Shown here piece after piece: positions 56,805-64,000 of a stretch of 64,000 nt of DNA. The notes beneath the pieces were generated by a model, which was not told where the DNA came from, made no database searches, and was given only the letters and a program-made list of their open reading frames with translations. The position numbers and the translations under genes are program-made. The stretch comes from Albimonas sp963816545 (GTDB lineage Bacteria; Pseudomonadota; Alphaproteobacteria; Rhodobacterales; Rhodobacteraceae): contig CAWFLE010000020.1 in assembly GCA_963816545.1 (NCBI GenBank), positions 310,001 to 374,000 on the forward strand. The letters are read 5' to 3'. Each line of letters begins with the position of its first letter. The stretch's first letter is position 1.

Positions 56805-57076
56805 GCCGCGCCCTCCGACGTCCGGAGGTCCGCGCAGGCGCCCCGGCGGCGAAGGCCGGTGGAAGGCGCGCCGGCCCGAAGATTGGCGCAGACGGCCCGG
56901 CGTCGAAGGCCGATGACCGGCGCGCAGGCCCGAAGTTTCGCACATGAGCCCCCGCATCGAAGGCCGATGGAAGGCGCGCCGGCCTGCAGGTCCGCGCAGG
57001 CGGCCCGGCGTCGAAGATCGTTGGCCGGCGCGTCGGCGCGGATGTCGGGCGTGGGAACGCGGCGGGCGCGGCTCAT
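56801..57076 (-). CDS. 91-residue tandem-repeat protein between phnL and phnN (novel)
   Basis: ATG 57076 overlaps the phnL stop and TGA 56801 overlaps the phnN start, both as ATGA. After MSRARRVPTPDIR come four exact 18-residue repeats: ADAPANDLRRRAACADLQ, AGAPSIGLRCGGSCAKLR, ACAPVIGLRRRAVCANLR and AGAPSTGLRRRGACADLR, then TSEGAA. The consensus is AxAPxxxLRxxxxCAxLR, one conserved Cys per repeat, very basic. I know no family like it. Coupling at both ends argues for translation; GC-rich DNA gives open frames easily, so it could still be a spacer kept in frame for ribosome passage. Confidence 0.55.
   Translation of the reverse strand: MSRARRVPTPDIRADAPANDLRRRAACADLQAGAPSIGLRCGGSCAKLRACAPVIGLRRRAVCANLRAGAPSTGLRRRGACADLRTSEGAA
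56831..57046 (-). repeat. Four tandem 54-bp repeats
   Basis: Units at 56831-56884, 56885-56938, 56939-56992 and 56993-57046, each exactly 54 bp (18 codons), sharing a CGAAGGCCGATGGAAGGCGC-like core with substitutions but no indels. No unique spacers, so not a CRISPR array. Confidence 0.85.
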
Positions 57077-57756
57077 GCCGCCGCCCTCGGGGCGAAGGCG
57101 CCCACGTCCACCTCGCGGTCGCAGACCTGCGCGCGGGCGCCCGCGTCATGGAAGATCCCGAGGATCGCCGCCCCCCGCGCCTTCGCCTCCTCGATAAGCG
57201 ACAGCACCACGGCGCGGTTGACCGGGTCGAGCGACGCCGTCGGCTCGTCCAGCAGCAGCGCCGGGTAGTCGTAGGCGAAGCCGCGGGCGATGTTCACCCG
57301 CTGCTGCTCGCCGCCCGAGAAGGTCATGGGCGAGAGCGTCCACAGGCTCTGCGGCACGTTCAGCCGGGCCAGCAGCTCCCGCGCCCGCGCCTTCGCCTCC
57401 TCGCGGCTCCGGCCCACGGCGCGCAGCGGCTCGGCCACCACCTCCAGCGTCGGCACGCGCGGCACGACCCGCAGGAACTGCGAGACGTAGCCCAGCGTCT
57501 CCCGCCGCAGCCGCAGGATCTCCCGCGGCTCGGCCCGCGCCACGTCCAGCCCGCCGACCGTCACCGACCCCGCCTCGGCCAGATAGTTGCCGTAGACCAT
57601 CCGCATCACCGTGGACTTGCCGGAGCCCGAGGGCCCCGCCAGCGCCACGCACTCCCCCGCCTCCACCCGGAACGCGGCATGCGCGATCACCGGCAGGCGC
57701 TGGCCGCCCTGCACATGCAGGGTGAAGGTCTTGGCGACGTCGTTCAGCTCGATCAT
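57073..57756 (-). CDS. phnL: C-P lyase system ATP-binding protein PhnL
   Basis: 227 residues. Walker A GPSGSGKST, FSGGEQQRVNIARGFAYDYPALLLDEPTASLD. PhnL-typical ends: MIELNDVAKTFTLHVQGG and the tail AGARAQVCDREVDVG. It works with PhnGHI in coupling phosphonate to ATP ribose rather than in transport. A gap of 211 bases, containing only a diverged GC-rich repeat, separates it from phnK upstream. Confidence 0.94.
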   Translation of the reverse strand: MIELNDVAKTFTLHVQGGQRLPVIAHAAFRVEAGECVALAGPSGSGKSTVMRMVYGNYLAEAGSVTVGGLDVARAEPREILRLRRETLGYVSQFLRVVPRVPTLEVVAEPLRAVGRSREEAKARARELLARLNVPQSLWTLSPMTFSGGEQQRVNIARGFAYDYPALLLDEPTASLDPVNRAVVLSLIEEAKARGAAILGIFHDAGARAQVCDREVDVGAFAPRAAA

Positions 57757-57967
57757 CCGTCTCTCCGTTCAAGGCGCGGCGCCGCGGCGCTGCACGTTCC
57801 GCCCGCTCCCCCACCCCGCCCTCCCCCGCGAGCGGTGGAAGGAGGCGCCGGCGGGCGGTCGTCGGGCCCTACGCAGGAACGGCTCGCCGGGGGCGGAGCA
57901 GGCCCAGGCCGCTCGCCCGCTGCACCTCCCTCCGCCGCGCGGCGAGGCCGGGCGCCGTCCCCCGCCC

Positions 57968-58738
57968 TCAGACCTGCAGCACCGAGGACACCAGAAGCTG
58001 CGTGTAGGGATGCTGCGGGTCGTCCAGCACCTGGTCCGTCAGCCCCGTCTCCGCCACCCGCCCGTCCTTCATCACCATCAGCCGGTCCGCCAGCAGCCGC
58101 ACCACCGCGAGGTCATGCGTCACGATGATCGCCGACAGCCCCAGCTCCCGCACCAGCCCGCGGATCAGGTCCAGCAGCCGCGCCTGCACCGACACGTCCA
58201 ACCCCCCCGTCGGCTCGTCCATGAACACCAGCCGCGGCCCCGTCACCAGGTTGCGCGCGATCTGCAACCGCTGCTGCATCCCCCCCGAGAACTGCGACGG
58301 CCGGTCGTCCATCCGCTCCTCCGCGATCTCGACCTTGCCCAGCCACTCGGCGGCGGCCCCGCGGATGTTCCCGTAGTGCCGCGCGCCCACCGCCATCAGT
58401 CGCTCGCCCACATTGGCGCCCGCCGAGACGGTCATCCGCAGCCCGTCCCGCGGGTTCTGATGCACGAAGGCCCAGTCGGTGCGCATCAGCATCCGGCGCC
58501 TCGGCTCCGACAGCGCCCTGATGTCGGTCGGCCCGCCGTCGCGCGTGTCGTAGATCACTTCGCCCGCATCGGGCTCCATGTGCCCCGAGAGGCACGACAG
58601 CAGCGTGGACTTGCCCGACCCGGATTCCCCCACGATCCCCAGCACCTCGCCGGGCCAGAGGTCGAACGAGACGTCCTCGCACCCGATCCTCGCCCCGTAG
58701 CGGCGGGTGATGCCCCGTGCGGTCAGAAGCGGGGTCAT
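57968..58738 (-). CDS. phnK: C-P lyase system ATP-binding protein PhnK
   Basis: 256 residues. GESGSGKSTLLSCLSGHMEPDAGEV, the PhnK-specific RTDWAFVHQNPRDGLRM, FSGGMQQRLQIARN and LVFMDEPTGGLDVSVQ. PhnK docks on the PhnGHIJ core complex. Start at 58738 overlaps the stop of the micro-ORF (ATGA). Confidence 0.94.
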   Translation of the reverse strand: MTPLLTARGITRRYGARIGCEDVSFDLWPGEVLGIVGESGSGKSTLLSCLSGHMEPDAGEVIYDTRDGGPTDIRALSEPRRRMLMRTDWAFVHQNPRDGLRMTVSAGANVGERLMAVGARHYGNIRGAAAEWLGKVEIAEERMDDRPSQFSGGMQQRLQIARNLVTGPRLVFMDEPTGGLDVSVQARLLDLIRGLVRELGLSAIIVTHDLAVVRLLADRLMVMKDGRVAETGLTDQVLDDPQHPYTQLLVSSVLQV

Positions 58739-58833
58739 GCGGCGTCCTCCTGCCGGGCGCTGGAGCGCGGGCCGGACCGGGCCTCCGCCGGAAGGCCGGC
58801 GGGTTCGCGCAGGCAGGTCCGGGCGAGCGTCAT
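58735..58833 (-). CDS. 32-residue micro-ORF between phnJ and phnK
   Basis: MTLARTCLREPAGLPAEARS, then GPRSSARQEDAA. Its ATG overlaps the phnJ stop and its TGA overlaps the phnK start, both ATGA. The final RQEDAA echoes the end of PhnJ (AQEDAA), so it may have arisen by duplication of the phnJ 3' end. Function unknown; it could serve only to carry ribosomes from phnJ to phnK. Confidence 0.4.
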   Translation of the reverse strand: MTLARTCLREPAGLPAEARSGPRSSARQEDAA

Positions 58834-59675
58834 GCCGCATCCTCCTGCGCCGCATCGCGCCGCTGGCGGCAATGGTCGGTGTCCGAGCACAGGAACATCC
58901 GCCCCCCCTCGTCGTCCACGATCACCTCGTCGAGATAGACCCCCCTCGCCCCGCACAGCGCGCAGGTCTCCTTCGCGCCGCCCCGGTCGAAAGGATGATC
59001 CTCGAAATCGAGGCTCACGACCTCCGTCCAGGGCGGGATCGCATAGATCCGCTGCTCCCGCCCCGCCCCGAACAGCTGGAGCGCGGGCGAATCCGACATC
59101 TTCGGGTTGTCGAACTTCGGGATCGGCGAGGGGTCCATCACGTACCGTCCCTCCACCTTCACCGGATAGGCGTAGGCGGTGGCGATATGCCCGTGGCGCG
59201 CGATGTCCTCATAAAGCTTCACATGCATCAGCCCGTATTCTTCGAGCGCGTGCATCTTCCGCGTCTCCGTCTCCCGCGGCTCCAGGAACCTCAGCGGCTC
59301 CGGGATGGGCACCTGATAGACGAGGATCTGCCCCTCCCGCAGCGGCGTCTCCGGGATGCGGTGTCGGGTCTGGATCACCGTCGCCTCCGCCGTCGCCTCG
59401 GTGGCGGTCACGCCCGCGACCTTCTGGAAGAACTTGCGGATGGAGACGGCGTTGGTGGTGTCGTCCGCCCCCTGGTCGATGACCTTCAGCCGGTCCTCGG
59501 GCGTCAGCACCGCCGCCGTCACCTGCACCCCCCCGGTGCCCCAGCCATAGGGCATGGGCATCTCCCGGCTGGCGAAGGGAACCTGGTACCCCGGGATCGC
59601 CACCGCCTTCAGCAGCGCCCGCCGGATCATGCGCTTGGTCTGCTCGTCGAGATAGGCGAAGTTGTAGCCGGTCAT
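58830..59675 (-). CDS. phnJ: Alpha-D-ribose 1-methylphosphonate 5-phosphate C-P lyase
   Basis: 281 residues. Radical-SAM-like enzyme that breaks the carbon-phosphorus bond. The iron-sulfur and catalytic cysteines are in CALCG ... FLCSDTDHC near the C-terminus, the spacing known for PhnJ (Cx2Cx21C and a further Cys five residues on). MTGYNFAYLDEQTKRMIRRALLKAVAIPGYQVPF is the family start. ATGA overlap with the upstream membrane-protein gene. Confidence 0.95.
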   Translation of the reverse strand: MTGYNFAYLDEQTKRMIRRALLKAVAIPGYQVPFASREMPMPYGWGTGGVQVTAAVLTPEDRLKVIDQGADDTTNAVSIRKFFQKVAGVTATEATAEATVIQTRHRIPETPLREGQILVYQVPIPEPLRFLEPRETETRKMHALEEYGLMHVKLYEDIARHGHIATAYAYPVKVEGRYVMDPSPIPKFDNPKMSDSPALQLFGAGREQRIYAIPPWTEVVSLDFEDHPFDRGGAKETCALCGARGVYLDEVIVDDEGGRMFLCSDTDHCRQRRDAAQEDAA

Positions 59676-60328
59676 CGGGTCTCAGCCTCGGTTGACGGCG
59701 CCTGAGCCGGCGCGGAGACGGGGACGGGCGCGCGGCCCGCCTCGATCGTCGCTGCGACCGTCGCCGCGGAATAGGTGATCGCGACGCAGGCGGCCCCGGC
59801 CGCGAGGCCGCGCCAGGTCAGCCACTCGGCGGCGACGCCGCGCCGCGGCAGGGTCCGTCCGATGATCGAGCGGCGACGCTCCCGCCACGACCGCCAGCGC
59901 AGCCAGGCCGTCGCCGCCAGCAGCGTGAGCGCGAGCGTGAGAAGATAGGTGACCGGCGCCTCGCGGAACGGGCTCGCCACCTCGCCCGTCACGTCGGCCC
60001 CCACCGAGGCGAGCCGCGCCAGCGCCCCCACCGCCCAGACCAGCAGATCCAGCGCCGCGTTCACCACAACCCCCACCGCCCGCGCCACCAGCGTGGTCAC
60101 GATGAAGAAGGCCAGCGCCTCGATCCAGTCGAGCGCATGCATCCGTTGCAGCAGCGCCCCCGCCCGCAGATCCGCAAGCCGCCCGTGCCGGCGCAGGAAC
60201 AGGAGCGCGGCCGCGGCGTAGCACAGGAGCGTCACCAGCGGGTGCTCCACCGCCGCGCGCCCAAGCGCATCCAGCATCGCGCCCGCGGCGTCCCACAGGA
60301 ACGACAGAAGCTGTCCGATGGCGTCCAT
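59672..60328 (-). CDS. Unknown multi-helix membrane protein inserted between phnI and phnJ
   Basis: 218 residues with about five membrane helices: LVTLLCYAAAALLFL, WIEALAFFIVTTLVARAV, VVVNAALDLLVWAVGAL, TYLLTLALTLLAATAWL, and GAACVAITYSAATVAATI. A basic segment WRSWRERRRSIIGRTLPRRG lies before the last helix. It starts two bases after the phnI stop and overlaps phnJ by ATGA, so it is translated as part of the operon. Not a known phn gene; I recognise no family. It may tether the lyase complex to the membrane, which is speculation. Confidence 0.75.
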   Translation of the reverse strand: MDAIGQLLSFLWDAAGAMLDALGRAAVEHPLVTLLCYAAAALLFLRRHGRLADLRAGALLQRMHALDWIEALAFFIVTTLVARAVGVVVNAALDLLVWAVGALARLASVGADVTGEVASPFREAPVTYLLTLALTLLAATAWLRWRSWRERRRSIIGRTLPRRGVAAEWLTWRGLAAGAACVAITYSAATVAATIEAGRAPVPVSAPAQAPSTEAETR

Positions 60329-60330
60329 GA

Positions 60331-61419
60331 TCAGGCATCCTCCGCAACCCTTCCCCCTGCGGAAAGTCTGCGGAGTTTGCGCACCAACTCAAGCTCCGCC
60401 TGGAAATCCACGTAGTGCGGCAGCTTGATGTGCTCGAGGAACCCCGTCGCCTGGATGTTGTCGCAATGGCTGAGCACGAACTCCTCGTCCTGCGCCGGCG
60501 CGCCCACGAAGTCCTCGCCCAGCTCCCGCCAGCGCATCGCCCGGTCCACCAGCGCCATCGAAATCGCCTTGCGCTCGCAATGCCCCAAGGTCAGCCCGTA
60601 CCCGCGGGTGAACTGAGGCGGCTCGGTGCGCGAGCCGGTGAACTGGTTCACCGTCTCGCACTCCGTGACCTCGATCTCGCCGATCTCGACCGAGAACCCC
60701 AGCTCCGGGATCTCCGCCTCCACGGCCACGGTCCCGACCCGCAGCTCCCCCACGAAGGGGTGGTTGCGCCCGTAGCCGCGCTGGGTGGAGTAGGCGAGCG
60801 ACAGCGCGAACCCCTCGTCCGCCCGCGCCAGCGCCTGAAGGCGCAGCGCGCGGTCGGCGGGGAAGGCCAGCGGCTCCCGCGTCAGGTCGGGGGGCGTGGC
60901 GTCCGAGGGCGCCTCCGCCTGCAACAGCCCCTCGCGGTCGAGGAACCCGGCGATATGCGGCGTCCGGCTCCGGCAGCGGCTCGGCGCGCTCGGCCACCGG
61001 GCGCCTCACCCTCGGCCTCCAGCGCGAAGTCGATCAGCCGGTGCGTGTAGTCGAAGGTCGGGCCCAGCACCTGCCCGCCCGGCGCGTCCTTGAAGGTCGG
61101 CCGAAACCCGCCGCGTCACCGCCATCGCCCCCGTATCCAGCGGCGCCGACGCCCCGAACCGCGGCAGCGTGGTGCGGTAGGCGCGGATCAGGAACACTGC
61201 CTCGATCAGGTCCCCCCGCGCCTGCTTGATGGCGAGCGCCGCGAGGTCCGGGTCATGCAGCGACCCCTCCGCCATCACCCGGTTGACCGCCAGCGTCATC
61301 TGCTCGCGGATCTGGGCGACGGTCAGCTCCGGCACCTCCCGGTCCCCCCGCCGCGCCTCGGCGAGCCACAGGTGGGCGTTGTCGATGGCGCGCTCTCCGC
61401 CCTTGACCGCGACGTACAT
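60331..61419 (-). CDS. phnI: C-P lyase core subunit PhnI (frameshifted)
   Basis: Nucleosidase/ribosyl-transfer subunit that, with PhnG, H and L, attaches phosphonate to ATP ribose. Start MYVAVKGGERAIDNAHLWLAEARRGD and C-terminal half with YSTQRGYGRNHPFVGELRVG, ETVNQFTGSRTEPPQFTRGYG and EEFVLSHCDNIQATGFLEHIKLPHYVDFQ. Three single-base lesions at about 61098 (RRVSA/TFK), 60999 (EGEAP/VAERAEPLPEP) and 60966 (PD/PHIAGFLDREGLL) break it. Corrected length is about 362 residues, as in relatives. Confidence 0.92.
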
Positions 61420-61420
61420 C

Positions 61421-62008
61421 TCAGACCTCCCTCGCCCGGACCGTGCGCGGCAGCCCGGCGATCCGGTCGCCGGCCACAAGGAACAGGTCCCGCCCCTGCG
61501 GGAACAGCGCGCCGTTGCCCGCCATCAGCGCCAGCACCGGAGCGCAGGCGTCGCCCAGCGCCAGCCGCGCCTCCCCCTTCACCCCCGGCCCGGTCAGCGC
61601 CAGCGCGGCGCCCTCGAACCCCTCCACCAACGCGACCAGCGTGGCGGAGCGGTCCGGGTATTCCGCCGTCCCCATCGGGAAATTCTCCGCCGGGGCCAGC
61701 TCCTCCGGCGTTCCGAAGGCGAACATGGCCCGCTCGCGCCCCGCCAGCGGCGCGCCGCAGTGGAAGCGCAGCCACCCCTCCACCTCCGCCGTCCGCAGGG
61801 ACGGCGCGAGCCACACCGGAATCTCCGGGTCGCACAAGGTCAAAGCCAAGGCGCCGGCGGCCACCGGCATCGGCGCAGGCGGCGCGGCGCCCTCCGCATG
61901 CTCGATCCTTCCGGGGCGGGACATGACCTCCAGCGCCGCGCGGAAGGCGCGGGCGGCGTCCACGGGCGCATCGGCGAAGCCGCCGCCCAGGGCGTCGGGC
62001 GCGATCAT
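61421..62008 (-). CDS. phnH: C-P lyase core subunit PhnH
   Basis: 195 residues starting MIAPDALGGGFADAPVDAARAFRAALEVMSRPG, the conserved PhnH opening. LTLCDPEIPVWLAP and WLRFHCGAPLA follow; C-terminal GDACAPVLALMAGNGALFPQGRDLFLV. A structural subunit of the GHIJ core. ATGA overlap with phnG; one base separates it from phnI. Confidence 0.93.
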   Translation of the reverse strand: MIAPDALGGGFADAPVDAARAFRAALEVMSRPGRIEHAEGAAPPAPMPVAAGALALTLCDPEIPVWLAPSLRTAEVEGWLRFHCGAPLAGRERAMFAFGTPEELAPAENFPMGTAEYPDRSATLVALVEGFEGAALALTGPGVKGEARLALGDACAPVLALMAGNGALFPQGRDLFLVAGDRIAGLPRTVRAREV

Positions 62009-62466
62009 TCCACCTCTCCCCGGACCATGGTGAAGAACTCGACCTTCGTGGCGGCGGCCCGCTCCGCCCTCGCCCGGGCGCGCGCTTCCGCCTCCGCCCG
62101 CAGGGGCGCCAGCACCGCCGTCTCGATCCGCCCCGCCTCCGGCCCCTGCATCAGCGCATCGCACAGCGCCGCGGCCCGGGCCTTGGCCTTGTCGCGCCCC
62201 TGCACCCAGGCATGGCCCACCGACCCGTCGCCAAGCCGCACCGCGCAGCGCGTCGCCGTCATCTCCCCGAGGTTGAAGGCCGCGCCCACCGCGCCCGCCC
62301 GGCCGCGGACCATCACCGCCCCGCTCTCGGGCGCGCGCAGCCAGTCGAACGCGGGCTCCGGCCCCGCCGCCTCCCACAGGGCCCGCAGCCGCTCCGCCGG
62401 CGCCTTCGCCAGCAGGCTCATCCAGGCGCGCCGCGCCGTTTCGTCCGGGGTCTGCTCAGATCGCAT
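62005..62466 (-). CDS. phnG: C-P lyase core subunit PhnG
   Basis: 153 residues: RRAWMSLLAKAPAERLRALWEA, PESGAVMVRGRAGAVGAAFNLGEMTATRCAVRL, VGHAWVQGRDKAKARAAALCDALMQ. These are PhnG hallmarks. First structural gene of the operon; the dyad at 62470-62487 begins four bases before its start codon. No good ribosome site is seen before ATG 62466, so the start may lie further in. Confidence 0.92.
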   Translation of the reverse strand: MRSEQTPDETARRAWMSLLAKAPAERLRALWEAAGPEPAFDWLRAPESGAVMVRGRAGAVGAAFNLGEMTATRCAVRLGDGSVGHAWVQGRDKAKARAAALCDALMQGPEAGRIETAVLAPLRAEAEARARARAERAAATKVEFFTMVRGEVE

Positions 62467-62469
62467 TTT

Positions 62470-62487
62470 TGTCTAGTCAACTCGACA
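62470..62487. promoter_or_regulatory. Candidate PhnF operator
   Basis: TGTCTAGTCAACTCGACA is an 18-bp near-perfect palindrome (TGTCxAGT-CA-ACTxGACA) at the start of phnG in the phnG-phnF divergent region. GntR/HutC-family regulators such as PhnF bind dyads of this type. Repression by occlusion of phnG initiation would be expected. Confidence 0.65.
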
Positions 62488-62569
62488 ACTGCACAGGTAT
62501 CTTCTGCCCCAGATCGCGCCGCCCTTCAAGCGGGATTCGGTGCCATCGCCATGACGGAGACCGCGCCCG

Positions 62570-63319
62570 ATGGACGAACAGGTTGAGACCGCCGACCGCG
62601 CCCCCCTCTGGCGGCGCATCCGCGACACGCTGGCCGACGAGATCCGCCAGGGCCGCTGGCCGACCGGGGACCGCCTTCCGTCCGAGGCCGCCCTCTCCAC
62701 CCGCTTCGGCGTCAACCGCCACACGCTGCGCCGCGCGGTGGCGGCGCTCCAGGACGAGGGGCTGGTCCATGTCCGCCGCGGCGCCGGCGCGACCGTCACC
62801 TGGGCCACCACGGACTACCCCATCTCCCGCCGCACCCGCTTCACCGCGAACCTTCTGAAGGCCGGCCGCCGCCCCGGCCGGCGCTTCCTGCGGCTGGAGA
62901 CGGTGGCCGCGAGCCGCGCCGAATCAGACGCGCTGGGCATCGGCCGCGCCCAGCCCGTCCACGTCTACGAGGGCCTGACCGAGGCCGACGGCGTGCCCGT
63001 GGCCCTCGCCCGCGCCGTCTTCCCTGCGGCGCCCCTGCGCAACCTGCTGGCGGAGCTGGAGGCCACCGGCTCCATCACCCAGGCGCTCGCCCGCTGCGGG
63101 GTGCCCGACTACACCCGCAAATGGACCCGCCTCACCGCCCAGAAGCCGGGCGCGATCATCGCCAACCACCTGATGATCGCCGACCAGACCCCCCTGATCC
63201 GGGCCGAATCCCTCAACGTGGACCCGATGGGCCGCCAGGTGGAATACGGCCTCACCTGGTTCGTGACCGACCGGATGCCCGTCTTCATCGGCGACGACCC
63301 GGAGGGGGAGCCGGAATGA
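62570..63319 (+). CDS. phnF: Phosphonate metabolism transcriptional regulator PhnF (GntR family)
   Basis: 249 residues. Winged helix: LWRRIRDTLADEIRQGRWPTGDRLPSEAALSTRFGVNRHTLRRAVAALQDEGL, then a UTRA ligand domain (YEGLTEADGVPVALARAVFPAAPL, TQALARCGVPDYTRKWTRLTA). It probably represses the phn operon through the adjacent dyad. ATGA overlap with the methyltransferase downstream. Confidence 0.93.
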   Translation: MDEQVETADRAPLWRRIRDTLADEIRQGRWPTGDRLPSEAALSTRFGVNRHTLRRAVAALQDEGLVHVRRGAGATVTWATTDYPISRRTRFTANLLKAGRRPGRRFLRLETVAASRAESDALGIGRAQPVHVYEGLTEADGVPVALARAVFPAAPLRNLLAELEATGSITQALARCGVPDYTRKWTRLTAQKPGAIIANHLMIADQTPLIRAESLNVDPMGRQVEYGLTWFVTDRMPVFIGDDPEGEPE

Positions 63320-63920
63320 CCCCCGAGCAGGTCCGCGCCCGCACCCGCGCCACCTACCGCGCCCACGGCCTCGCCTTCGACGCCCAGCGCCCGAAGGCGC
63401 TGATCGAGCGCCCCTGGCTCGACCGCCTGCTTTCCTTCACGCAGCCGGGCGACGAAGTGCTGGACCTCGGCTGCGGCGCCGGAGAACCCGTCGCCGCCTA
63501 CCTGATCGCGCAAGGAAGGCGCGTCTGCGGGCTGGACTTCGCGGGCCCCTCGCTGGCGCTCGCGCGCCGCCGCTTCCCCCGCCACCGCTGGATCGAGGGC
63601 GACATGCGCCGGCTCGACCTCCCCCACCGCTTCGTCGGGATCGTGGCCTGGGACAGCTTCTTCCACCTCGCGCCGGACGAGCAGGCGCGCACCCTGCCCC
63701 TCATCGCCCGCCACCTCCTGCCGAGCGGCGCCTTCCTCGTCACCGTCGGACCCCCGCCTCCGAGGCGCTGGGAACGGTGGACGGCGCCCCCGTCTACCAT
63801 TCCAGCCTCACGCCCGAAGACTACCGCGCCCGCCTCCAGGCCTGCGGCCTGCACATGGAGGCCTTCGCGCCCGAGGACCCGGACTGCGACTTCCACTCCG
63901 TGCTCCTCGCCCGCCGCTGA
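63316..63920 (+). CDS. SAM-dependent methyltransferase (frameshifted)
   Basis: Starts MTPEQVRARTRATYRAHG. SAM motif I VLDLGCGAGEPVAAYLIAQG, then IVAWDSFFHLAPDEQARTLPLIARHLLPSG. One indel near 63752 separates FLVTVGP from the expected ASEALGTVDGAPVYHSSLTPEDYRARLQACGL block, which ends VLLARR-stop at 63920. Corrected length is about 200 residues. Role unknown; coupling to phnF hints at phosphonate or downstream metabolism. The remaining 80 bases hold nothing I can call. Confidence 0.82.
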
Positions 63921-64000
63921 CGCGGGCGCCGCGCCGGGCGTCGCGCCCGCGGGAGCGGACCGCCCGCGGCGCGCGGCAGGCGTCGGCGCGTCTGGCCGGC

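Noticed and set aside
56831..57046. CRISPR array at the 54-bp repeats
   Set aside because: The units are directly abutted with no unique spacers and no cas genes are nearby.
56250..57149. PhnN with a 115-residue N-terminal extension across the repeats
   Set aside because: The ATGA overlap at 56801-56804 and the family start at MRGVLHLVV favour the short PhnN; the extension is the repeat DNA in another frame.

Overview
The window is very GC-rich DNA from an alphaproteobacterium, most likely a member of the Rhodobacterales. The evidence is the order moeA-lexA-comEC-gltX-gltA at the left end, the alphaproteobacterial SOS box GAAC-N7-GAAC in front of lexA, and the high similarity of the encoded proteins to that order. 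No rRNA, tRNA or CRISPR array was seen.

Layout. (1) 1-6.1 kb: core genes (moeA tail, lexA, comEC, gltX, gltA). (2) 6.1-16.4 kb: an island of nested, mostly broken insertion sequences: an IS3 orfA scrap, two different IS21 remnants, IS256, an IS3, an IS91-like element with an attached tyrosine recombinase, IS630, and an IS1595 copy with a perfect 8-bp target duplication. (3) 16.6-23.3 kb: a PRISE-type reductase divergent from a complete branched-chain-type ABC importer operon that ends in a broken amidohydrolase. (4) 23.5-27.4 kb: a second, nearly identical copy of the IS91-like element in direct orientation, a second IS3 with a 3-bp target duplication, and a degenerate ORF. (5) 27.5-34.7 kb: zincin peptidase, glutathione S-transferase and a peptide/nickel-type ABC importer whose permease and binding-protein genes carry many frameshifts. 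(6) 35-39.8 kb: two glycosyltransferases, the bifunctional sulfate activation gene sat/cysC, and a GGDEF cyclase. (7) 39.8-42.6 kb: dgcN-dgcA-dat, a D-amino-acid catabolic operon. (8) 42.8-50.8 kb: opgH and opgC for periplasmic glucans, enclosing a cluster of dehydrogenase, divergent pterin synthase, glycosyltransferase, methyltransferase, cytochrome b561 and RibD-like reductase, possibly a pterin-modification pathway. (9) 50.8-55 kb: TPR protein, siroheme-synthase-like protein, two VOC proteins and a GNAT acetyltransferase. (10) 55.1-63.9 kb: a carbon-phosphorus lyase (phn) operon, transcribed leftward as phnG-H-I-[membrane protein]-J-[micro-ORF]-K-L-[repeat ORF]-N-M, with the divergent regulator phnF and a methyltransferase.

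The most novel signals are: three extra ORFs lodged in the phn operon with start/stop overlaps or near contact at both ends, one of them four perfect-length 18-residue repeats; a 27-bp palindromic element present at three different coding sites, always read in the same frame as xxxARLRxD; and the putative modified-pterin cluster. About 30 single-base frameshifts lie in otherwise intact genes. At least eleven are best explained by the same event, a G inserted between C and A (or its complement), which points to systematic sequence error rather than gene decay. Genes broken only this way are annotated as CDS with the frameshift noted.
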